Assembly: GCA_903860995.1 (NCBI GenBank)
Contig: CAIOSS010001443.1
Span: 1-8,914, forward strand
From: an uncultured delta proteobacterium
GTDB lineage: Bacteria > Myxococcota_A > Polyangia > Polyangiales > Ga0077539
Length of the DNA stretch: 8,914 bases
Direction: 5' to 3'
Shown: piece by piece, positions 1 to 5,933 of the stretch
Layout: every line of letters starts with the position of its first letter
Position numbering within the stretch: the first letter of the stretch is position 1
Translations under genes and position numbers: made by a program
Notes under the pieces: model-generated
The model's input: the letters and a program-made list of their open reading frames with translations, nothing else
Told to the model about the DNA's origin: nothing
Database searches by the model: none

Positions 1-19
1 CACGACGCTCTTCCGATCT
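1..19 (+). other. Illumina adapter remnant (assembly artefact)
   Basis: The first 19 bases, CACGACGCTCTTCCGATCT, are identical to the 3' end of the Illumina TruSeq read-1 adapter. A perfect 19-base match placed exactly at the sequence edge is not expected by chance, so this is untrimmed library sequence and not genomic DNA. Genomic sequence starts at about base 20, and any protein reading through this stretch should be trimmed. It also implies that the window begins at a contig end. Confidence 0.95.
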
Positions 20-20
20 G

Positions 21-83
21 GTGGCAAAGGTGGCCGGGAGCCGGACGGCGCCGTACCGGGCGAGGTTCCTCGCGGGGGGGTGA
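21..83 (+). CDS. uvrA: C-terminal tail of a plus-strand gene, probably UvrA (partial)
   Basis: One plus frame gives 20 codons ending in TGA at 81-83 and reading VAKVAGSRTAPYRARFLAGG. The tail resembles the conserved end of excinuclease subunit UvrA, where a TPEEVAK-type segment is followed by a Ser-x-Thr-x-x-(Tyr/Phe)-Leu motif and a short hydrophobic end. UvrA is the cytoplasmic ATPase that recognises bulky DNA lesions in nucleotide excision repair. Everything upstream is missing because the sequence starts here, and the preceding bases are adapter. The identification rests on 20 residues recalled against the family, so it is tentative; another ABC-type protein with a similar tail is possible. 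The gene would converge on the permease gene at 242-1174, with the inverted repeat between them. Confidence 0.42.
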   Translation: MAKVAGSRTAPYRARFLAGG

Positions 84-98
84 CGGGGGGCGTCGCGA

Positions 99-221
99 GA
101 CCTCACCCCCCAACCCCCTCTCCATGTATGGAGAGGGGGAGCGAAAAGGCTACATTTCTCGCGATTTTGTTGCACTCCGCCCCCCCTCTCCATTTATGGA
201 GAGGGGGCTGGGGGTGAGGTC
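99..221. repeat. Nested inverted repeat (REP/MITE-like) between convergent genes
   Basis: Two arms of about 40 bp (99-139 and 182-221) are near-perfect reverse complements. They differ by one C in a C-run, an AA/AG change and the two central bases. Each arm is itself a 12-bp perfect hairpin: CCCCCTCTCCAT pairs with ATGGAGAGGGGG around a 2-base loop (114-139 with GT; 182-207 with TT). The unit GACCTCACC...CCCCCTCTCCAT resembles dispersed palindromic repeats seen in many environmental GC-rich genomes. The 42-base centre (140-181) is clearly more AT-rich than its surroundings. No obvious target-site duplication flanks it. Lying between two gene ends, it could end transcription from both sides, but no T-run follows either hairpin, so intrinsic termination is only a possibility. 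The arms could also form one large cruciform. Confidence 0.85.
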
Positions 222-241
222 ACCTACCAAAGGCCAGCGGA

Positions 242-1174
242 TCACCCGCGGCGGATGCGCGGGTCGAGCGCGGCGTACAGCAGGTCCGTCGCCAGGTTGC
301 CCAATAGGATCCCCGTCGAGGCCAGGAGCACGGTGCCCATCATCACCGGGAGGTCCATGCCCGTGATGGCCTCGAAGGCGAGGCGCCCGAGGCCCGGCCA
401 CGCGAAGATCGCCTCCGTCACGATGGCCCCGGAGAACAGCGCCCCGAAGCTCAGGCCCAGCGAGGTGAGCACCGGCAGCAGCGCGTTGCGCAGCGCGTGC
501 TTCACCACTACCGCGGCCGGGCTCAGCCCCTTCGCCCGCGCCGTGCGCACGTAGTCCGACTGGAGCACCTCGACCAGCTCGCCGCGCACCAGCCGCGCCT
601 GCCACGCCGTGCCCAGCAGACCGATGGTCACCGCGGGCAGGATCCCGTGCCACACATGGCTGAGCGCCGTGGTGCCGTAGCCCCCGATCGGGAACCACCC
701 CCACTGGTAGGCCACGATCAGCAGGAAGAGCTTGCCCGAGAGGAAGGTGGGCGTGGAGATGCCCACGAAGGTGGCGCCCAGCACCAGGGACTCGGTGCGC
801 GTGCCGCGGCGCAGCGCGGCGATGGTGCCCGCGAGGATGCCGAAGAAGAGCTCGAAGGCGATGACCATCACGCCCAGCAGCAGCGTGCGCGGGAGGCGCA
901 CCGCGATGAGCGTCGCCACGGGCTGCCGGTAGCGGAAGCTGCGGCCCAGGTCCCCGCGGGCGAGGTTGCCCATGTAGCGCGCGTACTGCTCCACTGGGGG
1001 GCGGTCGAGGTGGTAGAAGCGGCGGATGTAGTCGCGGTCGCGCGCGCTGGCGTGGGGCCCGGCGATCATGGCCACCGGGTCGCCGACGCGCAGCGAGCCG
1101 AAGAAGGTCACCGTCGCGACGAACCAGAGCACCACCACGCTCCACCCGAGCCGCCGGAGGATGAAGCGGATCAT
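242..1174 (-). CDS. DppB/OppB-type ABC transporter permease
   Basis: This 310-residue inner-membrane protein is the first of the two permease subunits typical of peptide/nickel ABC importers (binding-protein-dependent transport family). The N-terminus (MIRFILRRLGWSVVVLWFV) is the usual positively charged start plus first membrane helix, followed by the periplasmic segment with GDPV, YHLDRPPVEQYARYM and GDLGRSFRYRQPV that marks the DppB/OppB/GsiC group. About five more hydrophobic segments follow. The cytoplasmic EAA loop that docks the ATPase is clear (DYVRTARAKGL, then KHALRNALLPVL), and the protein ends in the typical ALDPRIRRG. Length is normal for the family. ATG is chosen because it overlaps the upstream stop as ATGA and gives the family N-terminus. 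The partner permease and ATPases are not found downstream. Confidence 0.93.
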   Translation of the reverse strand: MIRFILRRLGWSVVVLWFVATVTFFGSLRVGDPVAMIAGPHASARDRDYIRRFYHLDRPPVEQYARYMGNLARGDLGRSFRYRQPVATLIAVRLPRTLLLGVMVIAFELFFGILAGTIAALRRGTRTESLVLGATFVGISTPTFLSGKLFLLIVAYQWGWFPIGGYGTTALSHVWHGILPAVTIGLLGTAWQARLVRGELVEVLQSDYVRTARAKGLSPAAVVVKHALRNALLPVLTSLGLSFGALFSGAIVTEAIFAWPGLGRLAFEAITGMDLPVMMGTVLLASTGILLGNLATDLLYAALDPRIRRG

Positions 1175-2904
1175 CGGGCGCCCATCGGGGTGAAGGGCGT
1201 GGCGAAGGCCGCGAGGCCGCCGAGGGCCCGGCGGTGCGACTCGCGCCCGGCGACGTAGCGACGCAGCGGCAGGTCGAGCCAGGCCTCGCCGAGGTAGTCG
1301 GGCCAGACCGGGTGCGGCGCCCACCCGCGCACGTAGGGCTGCGTCACGAAGGTGTTGAGCGACGTGTACATGTACGCCCACGGGGCGTCGCGCAGGAGCA
1401 TGTCCTCGGCCTGCTGGTAGAGCCCGATGCGGGCGGCGGCGTCGGGCTCGATCTTGGCCCGGTCGAGGGTGCGGTCGAGCGCGGGGTTGGAATAGAACGC
1501 GTAGTTCGAGCTCTGCTCGTCGTGGATGGCGCGGGAGTGGAAGTTGGGCTCGATGAAGTTCGACGGGTCGGGGTAGTCCATCTGCCAGCCGGTGAAGGCG
1601 AGCTGCACCGCGCGCCGGCGGCCGAGCGTGGCGTAGTAGATGCTGAACGCCGCGGGGCGCTGCCGTACGCGGATGCCGATGCGACGGAGGTCGGCCTGCA
1701 CCAGGTCGCCGTAGATGGTCCCGGTCTCGCCCTCGCCGAGCCAGAGGGTGACCTCCTCGGGGAGGCCGTCGGGGTAGCCCGCGAGGGCCATCTCCCGGCG
1801 CGCGGCCGCGAGGTCGAAGCGCTGGTGCAGCGGGTTGCGCGCGCGGTACCCGGGCACCGTCGGGGGGTAGAGCGACCAGGCCGGCGTGATGCGGTAGTTG
1901 CGGGCCCGGGCGATGGCGTCGCGGTCGAGCGCGTAGGTCACCGCGCGGCGCACGTGCACGTTGTCGAAGGGCGGCATCTCGGTGTTCATCATGAACCCGC
2001 CGATGAGGGTGCCCGGCTGGCGCACCACGTAGGGGCGCCACGCGCGGTTGTTGAGCAGCCAGAGGTAGTCCGCGGTGCCCAGCGAGTAGTTGTGCGCGTA
2101 GTCGATCTCGCCCGCGAGGAAGCGCATGAACTGGAGGTGCCGCGCCACCGAGAGCTCGACCTCGATGCGGTCGAGGTAGATGCCCTGGGCGTTCCAGTAG
2201 CGGGGGTTGCGGCGCATCACGATGCGCGCGTTGGGCTCCCAGCGCTCCAGGGTGAAGGGCCCGGCCCCGACGGGCTCCTGGCCGAAGCGCTCGTCGCCGA
2301 TGCGCTCGAGCACGTGCCGCGGCACCACGGACACGAAGCGCATCGCCATGATGTGCAGGAAGGTGCGGTCGGCGTCCGTGAGGCGGAGCACCACGGTGCG
2401 GGGGTCCGGGGTCTCGAGGCCCGCGAGGTGCGCGGCGCGGCCCTCGCGAAAGGCGTCGAAGCCCACGATGAGACGGTAGTTCTCGGCGCCCGGCGACGGG
2501 ATGCGCCGGGGGTTGAGCATGCGCTCCCAGCTGTAGCGGAAGTCGTCGCTGGTGATGGCGGCGCCGTCGGAGAACGTGATGCCCGGACGGAGGTGGAAGG
2601 TGTACGTGCGCCCGTCGGCGGAGACCTCCCAGCGCTCGGCGAGGGCGGGCACGACCTCGGTGCTGCCGGGCGCGTAGTTGACCAGGCCCTCGTGCACGAG
2701 CCGCGTCGGCACCGCCGCGAGGGTGTCGCTGGCGCGCGCCGGGTCGACGGTGGTGAGGTCGGAGTCGAAGGCGAAGCGCAGGGTGCCGCCGCGGTGGGGG
2801 ACGGCGCTGCCGGCGCCGCGGTGGCTGGGGTGGGGGTAGGGGTCGCGGCACGCGCCGGCGCCGAGGGAGACGAGCGCGGCGGCCAGGAGGGGGGAGGCCC
2901 GCAC
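1171..2904 (-). CDS. Family 5 extracellular solute-binding protein (oligopeptide/nickel ABC importer lipoprotein)
   Basis: This is the binding component of a DppA/OppA-type importer, expected outside the inner membrane as a lipoprotein. From the chosen GTG (577 codons) the protein has a short leader, RASPLLAAALVSLGAGAC, with Cys19 as a plausible but non-canonical lipobox (Ala at -3). The mature part begins with the family signature GGTLRFAFDSDLTTVDPARA (about residues 39-58), then LAERWEVSADGRTYTFHLRPGI and FSDGAAITSDDFRYSWERML. Later come VGAGPF, RNPRYWN, FDNVHVRRAVTYALDRDAI and WQMDYPDPSNF, all in the usual order. Length is normal. GTG at 2904 lies 5 nt after the PilZ stop and gives the leader; no good ribosome-binding site is visible, so the start is less certain than the gene. 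The substrate cannot be read from the sequence. The final 30 residues after the last conserved block look poorly conserved. Confidence 0.92.
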   Translation of the reverse strand: MRASPLLAAALVSLGAGACRDPYPHPSHRGAGSAVPHRGGTLRFAFDSDLTTVDPARASDTLAAVPTRLVHEGLVNYAPGSTEVVPALAERWEVSADGRTYTFHLRPGITFSDGAAITSDDFRYSWERMLNPRRIPSPGAENYRLIVGFDAFREGRAAHLAGLETPDPRTVVLRLTDADRTFLHIMAMRFVSVVPRHVLERIGDERFGQEPVGAGPFTLERWEPNARIVMRRNPRYWNAQGIYLDRIEVELSVARHLQFMRFLAGEIDYAHNYSLGTADYLWLLNNRAWRPYVVRQPGTLIGGFMMNTEMPPFDNVHVRRAVTYALDRDAIARARNYRITPAWSLYPPTVPGYRARNPLHQRFDLAAARREMALAGYPDGLPEEVTLWLGEGETGTIYGDLVQADLRRIGIRVRQRPAAFSIYYATLGRRRAVQLAFTGWQMDYPDPSNFIEPNFHSRAIHDEQSSNYAFYSNPALDRTLDRAKIEPDAAARIGLYQQAEDMLLRDAPWAYMYTSLNTFVTQPYVRGWAPHPVWPDYLGEAWLDLPLRRYVAGRESHRRALGGLAAFATPFTPMGAR

Positions 2905-2909
2905 GGCCG

Positions 2910-3233
2910 TCAGCGCGGGACGTCCCGGGACTGCACCCAGAGCTGGTTGATGGCCCAGGTCTCCGCCGCCCGCAGCGACAGGAAGGAGACGCCCAGGCCG
3001 CTCGCGATGGCCCAGCGCACCACGCAGCGCACGGCCGTCGGCTCGGCCAGCAGGGGGAGGGTGAGCGTGACGGTGAGCTCGGTGCCGAAGGGCAGCGAGA
3101 CCGCCGTCGTGTCGAGGAACATCCCGCCCAGCGAGAGGTCGAGCGTGCGGCACTCCACGCGCCGGCCCTCGACCTCGAAGGCCACCCGCAGCCTCGCCGG
3201 AAACCTTGTGTGAGCGCGCTTTTCGCTGTCCAT
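2910..3233 (-). CDS. Single-domain PilZ protein (probable c-di-GMP receptor)
   Basis: This 107-residue protein is almost entirely one PilZ domain, the small beta-barrel that binds cyclic di-GMP. Both ligand motifs are present and correctly ordered: RxxxR as Arg6-Arg10 (KRAHTRFPA) and (D/N)xSxxG as Asp32-Ser34-Gly37 (LDLSLGG). Alternating beta-strand segments follow (VEGRRVECRT, TELTVTLTL, AVRCVVRWA), ending in GLGVSFLSL and a terminal helix. There is no signal peptide or membrane segment, so it is cytoplasmic. ATG at 3233 is chosen because the motif starts five residues later; an upstream in-frame ATG at 3350 would overlap the divergent gene and adds only low-complexity sequence. It is the first gene of a tight minus-strand cluster with the binding protein and permease. 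Binding of c-di-GMP is inferred from the motifs; its target is unknown. Confidence 0.9.
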   Translation of the reverse strand: MDSEKRAHTRFPARLRVAFEVEGRRVECRTLDLSLGGMFLDTTAVSLPFGTELTVTLTLPLLAEPTAVRCVVRWAIASGLGVSFLSLRAAETWAINQLWVQSRDVPR

Positions 3234-3331
3234 CGTAGGGGACGGGCACTCTCTCACGCGGCGCCCGGCGGTGCCATCGGCTTTTCCCGCACTGTCACGG
3301 GGCCCCCGGTTGGTCGTACGCTCGGCGCACG
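3234..3331. promoter_or_regulatory. Divergent intergenic region between PilZ gene and hypothetical gene
   Basis: The 98-bp gap separates divergent starts at 3233 (minus) and 3332 (plus), so promoters for both directions should lie here or in the adjoining codons. I see no convincing -35/-10 pair and no strong Shine-Dalgarno sequence for either gene. A TGTCAC (GTGACA on the minus strand) is present but lacks a matching -10 at the proper distance. The call rests on gene arrangement only. Confidence 0.35.
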
Positions 3332-4282
3332 ATGCCCGCCGCCGCTGCACCGAAGCCTTGGGACGTCCCGCCCCTCATCGCGCTCGGGGCGCTGGCGCTC
3401 GCGGGGGTGATCGTTTTCCCGATGGCGCACCGCACGCCGCTGTACCCGACCTCGCTGCCGCCGCTCTCGGTCGACGGCGCCGGGCTCATCGCCGAGCAGC
3501 GCCGCGACCTCGCGCGCCCGCGGCCCCCCGCCACCGCCGAGGCCATCGCCTCCTGGAACGCCCTCACCCTCGCCCACGCCCGCCGTGACGGTCGCGCGAA
3601 GGCGCAGGCCCAGGCGCGCTTCGCGCAGACCCTCTTCGACGCCACGGACGGCGCGCCCGAGCGGGCCCTCGCCATCCGCGCCCTCGCGGCGCAGCAGTGG
3701 CTCGACGTGCTCGGCCGGCCCGGCGAGCCGGGGACGGTGCTCGCCGAGCGGCACGCCCTGGCGGGCCCGCGCGCCGACCCGACGATGACCGACGCCGAGC
3801 GCCTCGGGTGGTTCGCGCTGCGCTGGGAGCGCCTCGCGCTGCCGACGCCCGAGCGCGGCGAGGTCGAGCCGGTGACCGACACCCTGCTCCGGGTGTCGCC
3901 CGCCGTGCAGCGGGGCTTCGCGGCGTGGGTGATCAACTCGCGCTGCGCCGCCATCGTGGGCTTCGACGACCAGGACAACCCGCGCGCCTGCGCCTCGCTG
4001 CGCCGCCCGATGATCGCCTTCGCCGCGCACCTCGACCCGCGGTACCCCCGCGACGAGGCCCTCGCCGCGACGGACATGATGCTCGCCGTCGCGCTGCGCC
4101 ACCCCTCCGCCGCCGCCCGCCGCGCGCGGGGCGACGGCGCGGGCGCCGCGGGCACCGACCTCGAAGAGGCCCAGGCCGCGCTGCACAACGCCCAGGACCG
4201 CTACGCCGCCCTCGCCCACGCCCGGCCCGACCGCCGCTGGCAGCGCCACAGCCTCGCCGCGCTGCGGGAGCTGTCGGAGTAG
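3332..4282 (+). CDS. Hypothetical protein with N-terminal membrane anchor
   Basis: This 316-residue protein is not recognised. A short, mostly uncharged N-terminus with one Lys is followed by a single hydrophobic segment at about residues 13-31 (VPPLIALGALALAGVIVF). The rest is soluble, Ala/Arg/Glu-rich and predicted by eye to be largely helical, so an anchored protein with an exported C-terminal domain is likely. Two cysteines (Cys205 and Cys220, around GFDDQDNPRA) are spaced for a possible disulfide, which would fit a periplasmic location. The last third (TDLEEAQAALHNAQDRYAALAHA) looks like amphipathic or weakly coiled helix. Third codon positions are strongly G/C, which supports a real gene. 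It lies 79 nt upstream of pntA on the same strand and could be co-transcribed, but no shared function is evident. Confidence 0.75.
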   Translation: MPAAAAPKPWDVPPLIALGALALAGVIVFPMAHRTPLYPTSLPPLSVDGAGLIAEQRRDLARPRPPATAEAIASWNALTLAHARRDGRAKAQAQARFAQTLFDATDGAPERALAIRALAAQQWLDVLGRPGEPGTVLAERHALAGPRADPTMTDAERLGWFALRWERLALPTPERGEVEPVTDTLLRVSPAVQRGFAAWVINSRCAAIVGFDDQDNPRACASLRRPMIAFAAHLDPRYPRDEALAATDMMLAVALRHPSAAARRARGDGAGAAGTDLEEAQAALHNAQDRYAALAHARPDRRWQRHSLAALRELSE

Positions 4283-4341
4283 AAGCTCCGCCGTCGATCT
4301 CCCAGCCCGCTCGATGCATTTCCTTGATTCCATCCCGCGCG

Positions 4342-4349
4342 AAGGGGAG
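4342..4349 (+). promoter_or_regulatory. Ribosome binding site supporting the pntA GTG start
   Basis: AAGGGGAG is a good Shine-Dalgarno match 12 nt before GTG at 4362, slightly far but usable. The upstream ATG at 4314 has no such site and would add 16 residues not seen in the family. A second GTG at 4371 has AAGGG only one base away, too close to work. The site therefore favours 4362. Confidence 0.55.
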
Positions 4350-4361
4350 CACCATCGCCGT

Positions 4362-5933
4362 GTGAAGGGTGTGATCATCGGGGTTCCGCGGGAGACACTG
4401 CCGGGTGAGCGTCGCGTCGCGGTCACCCCGGAGTCGGTCAAGAAGCTCGTCGCGCGCGGCTTCGTCGTGCGCGTGCAGCGCGGCGCCGGGGCGCTCGCGG
4501 GCATCGACGACGAGGCCTACGGCGGCGCCGGGGCCGAGCTCGTCGACGACCCGTGGCCCGAGGCCGACGCGCTGCTCAAGGTGCGCCCGCCGACCCTCGA
4601 CGAGGCCGCGCGCCTGAAGGAGGGCGCGGTGCTCGTGGCGCTGTTACAGCCCGAGCGCAACCCGGGTCTCACCGACGGCCTCAAGGCCCGCCGGGTGACG
4701 GCCCTCGCGCTGGAGCGGGTGCCGCGCATCACCCGCGCGCAGAAGATGGACGTGCTCTCCTCGATGGCCAACCTCGCGGGCTACCGCGCCGTGCTCGAGG
4801 CCGCGCACCATTTCCAGGGGCCCTTCAGCCCGCAGGTCACCGCCGCGGGGACCACTCCCCCCGCGCGCGTGCTGGTCATCGGCGCGGGCGTGGCGGGCCT
4901 CGCGGCCATCGCCGCGGCGCGGGCCCTCGGCGCCGCCGTGCGGGCCTTCGCCACCCGCGCGGCGGCGCGCGAGCAGGTGGAGAGCCTCGGGGCGCGCTTC
5001 ATCGAGGTCGACCTCGCGGAGAACGGCGAGGGCAAGGGGGGGTACGCGCGGGTGATGAGCCCGGAGTTCATCGCCGCGGAGATGGCGCTGTTTCGCGCGC
5101 AGGCGAGGGAGGTCGACGTGGTGATCGCGACGGCGCTCGTGCCCGGCGCGAAGGCCCCGGTGCTGCTGCCGCGCGACGTGGTCGAGCAGCTCAGGCCGGG
5201 CTCGGTGATCGTGGACATGGCCGCCGAGCAGGGCGGCAACTGCGAGCTCTGCGCGCCCGGCGAGGTGGTGGAGCACCGCGGGGTGAAGATCCTCGGGTAC
5301 ACCGACCTCACGAGCCGCATGGCCGCGACCGCGAGCCGCTTCTTCGCCATGAACGTGTTCCACCTCCTGGGCGAGCTCGACGACGAGCTCGACGTGGACG
5401 TCGAGAGCGACGTGCTGCGGCCCGCGCTGCTGCTCTACCGCGGCGAAGAGCTCCCAGCCCCGGCGCCGAAGACCCCGGCCCCCTCGGCCGCGAAGGCGAA
5501 GACCCGCCCGCCGCCGCCGGACGCGAAGCCCCTGCAGCAGCACATCACCTCGCCGACGCGGCGCGCCTGGGGCTCCACCCTCGGCGGCTTCGGGGTCATC
5601 GCGGGGCTCTTCCTGCTGGGCCGCTTCGCGCCGCCGGACTTCCTCCGGCACTCCACGGTCTTCGTGCTGGCGTGCTTCGTCGGCTGGCAGGTGATCTGGT
5701 CGGTGCAGCCCTCGCTGCACACGCCCCTCATGGCCGTCACCAACGCCATCAGCGGGATCATCGTGGTGGGCGGGCTCCTCCAGGTGGGCCCCACGATGAA
5801 CGCCGCGTCGGCGCTCGGGGTGATCGCGGTGTTCTTTGCGACGATCAACATCACCGGCGGCTTCCTGGTGACGCACCGGATGCTGAAGATGTTCCGCCGC
5901 GACGCGGCGCCGGCGAAGGGGGCACGCCGATGA
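4362..5933 (+). CDS. pntA: NAD(P) transhydrogenase subunit alpha
   Basis: PntA carries the NAD(H)-binding domain I of the proton-translocating transhydrogenase plus part of the membrane domain. The 523-residue protein is close to the E. coli length (about 510) and is the fused form, not the split PntAA/PntAB form. It starts IGVPRETLPGERRVAVTP as expected. The loop linking domain I to the hydride-transfer site is intact: Arg122, Gln127 and Asp130 in PRITRAQKMD, followed by SSMANLAGYRAV. The Rossmann motif GAGVAGLAA lies at about 174-182, then VDMAAEQGGNCE and GYTDLTSR. A Pro/Ala/Lys-rich linker (about 364-390) leads to four hydrophobic segments (about 407-508). One oddity: the usually acidic residue after the second strand (AFDTR in E. 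coli, ATDVR in Rhodospirillum) is Ala197. The start codon is GTG. Confidence 0.96.
   Translation: MKGVIIGVPRETLPGERRVAVTPESVKKLVARGFVVRVQRGAGALAGIDDEAYGGAGAELVDDPWPEADALLKVRPPTLDEAARLKEGAVLVALLQPERNPGLTDGLKARRVTALALERVPRITRAQKMDVLSSMANLAGYRAVLEAAHHFQGPFSPQVTAAGTTPPARVLVIGAGVAGLAAIAAARALGAAVRAFATRAAAREQVESLGARFIEVDLAENGEGKGGYARVMSPEFIAAEMALFRAQAREVDVVIATALVPGAKAPVLLPRDVVEQLRPGSVIVDMAAEQGGNCELCAPGEVVEHRGVKILGYTDLTSRMAATASRFFAMNVFHLLGELDDELDVDVESDVLRPALLLYRGEELPAPAPKTPAPSAAKAKTRPPPPDAKPLQQHITSPTRRAWGSTLGGFGVIAGLFLLGRFAPPDFLRHSTVFVLACFVGWQVIWSVQPSLHTPLMAVTNAISGIIVVGGLLQVGPTMNAASALGVIAVFFATINITGGFLVTHRMLKMFRRDAAPAKGARR
5915..5922 (+). promoter_or_regulatory. Ribosome binding site of pntB inside the pntA end
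   Basis: GAAGGGGG ends 7 nt before the pntB ATG at 5930, which is good strength and spacing. It lies within the last codons of pntA. With the ATGA stop/start overlap it indicates translational coupling, which would keep the two subunits balanced. Confidence 0.7.

Noticed and set aside
99..221. The repeat as a CRISPR array or insertion-sequence end.
   Set aside because: There are only two units, in opposite orientation, with no regular spacers, no adjoining transposase and no visible target duplication.
242..2851. A single long minus-strand frame fusing other sequence to the permease.
   Set aside because: Only the part from 1174 downward is permease. The upstream part is an out-of-frame reading of the binding-protein gene, and an ATGA overlap marks the true start.
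1234..3213. A 659-codon plus-strand open frame opposite the binding protein.
   Set aside because: It is low-complexity Val/Gly/Ala/Arg sequence antisense to a clear family 5 binding protein whose motifs are all on the other strand.
2917..3369. The palindrome GGGACGTCCC occurs twice, at 2917-2926 and 3360-3369, near two gene starts, suggesting a regulator site.
   Set aside because: Both copies lie inside coding sequence, the motif is short and GC-rich, and no third copy was noticed; two copies in this composition are weak evidence.
4314..4361. The upstream ATG at 4314 as the start of pntA.
   Set aside because: The extra 16 residues (MHFLDSIPREGEHHRR) are unlike any PntA start and lack a ribosome-binding site; GTG at 4362 has one.
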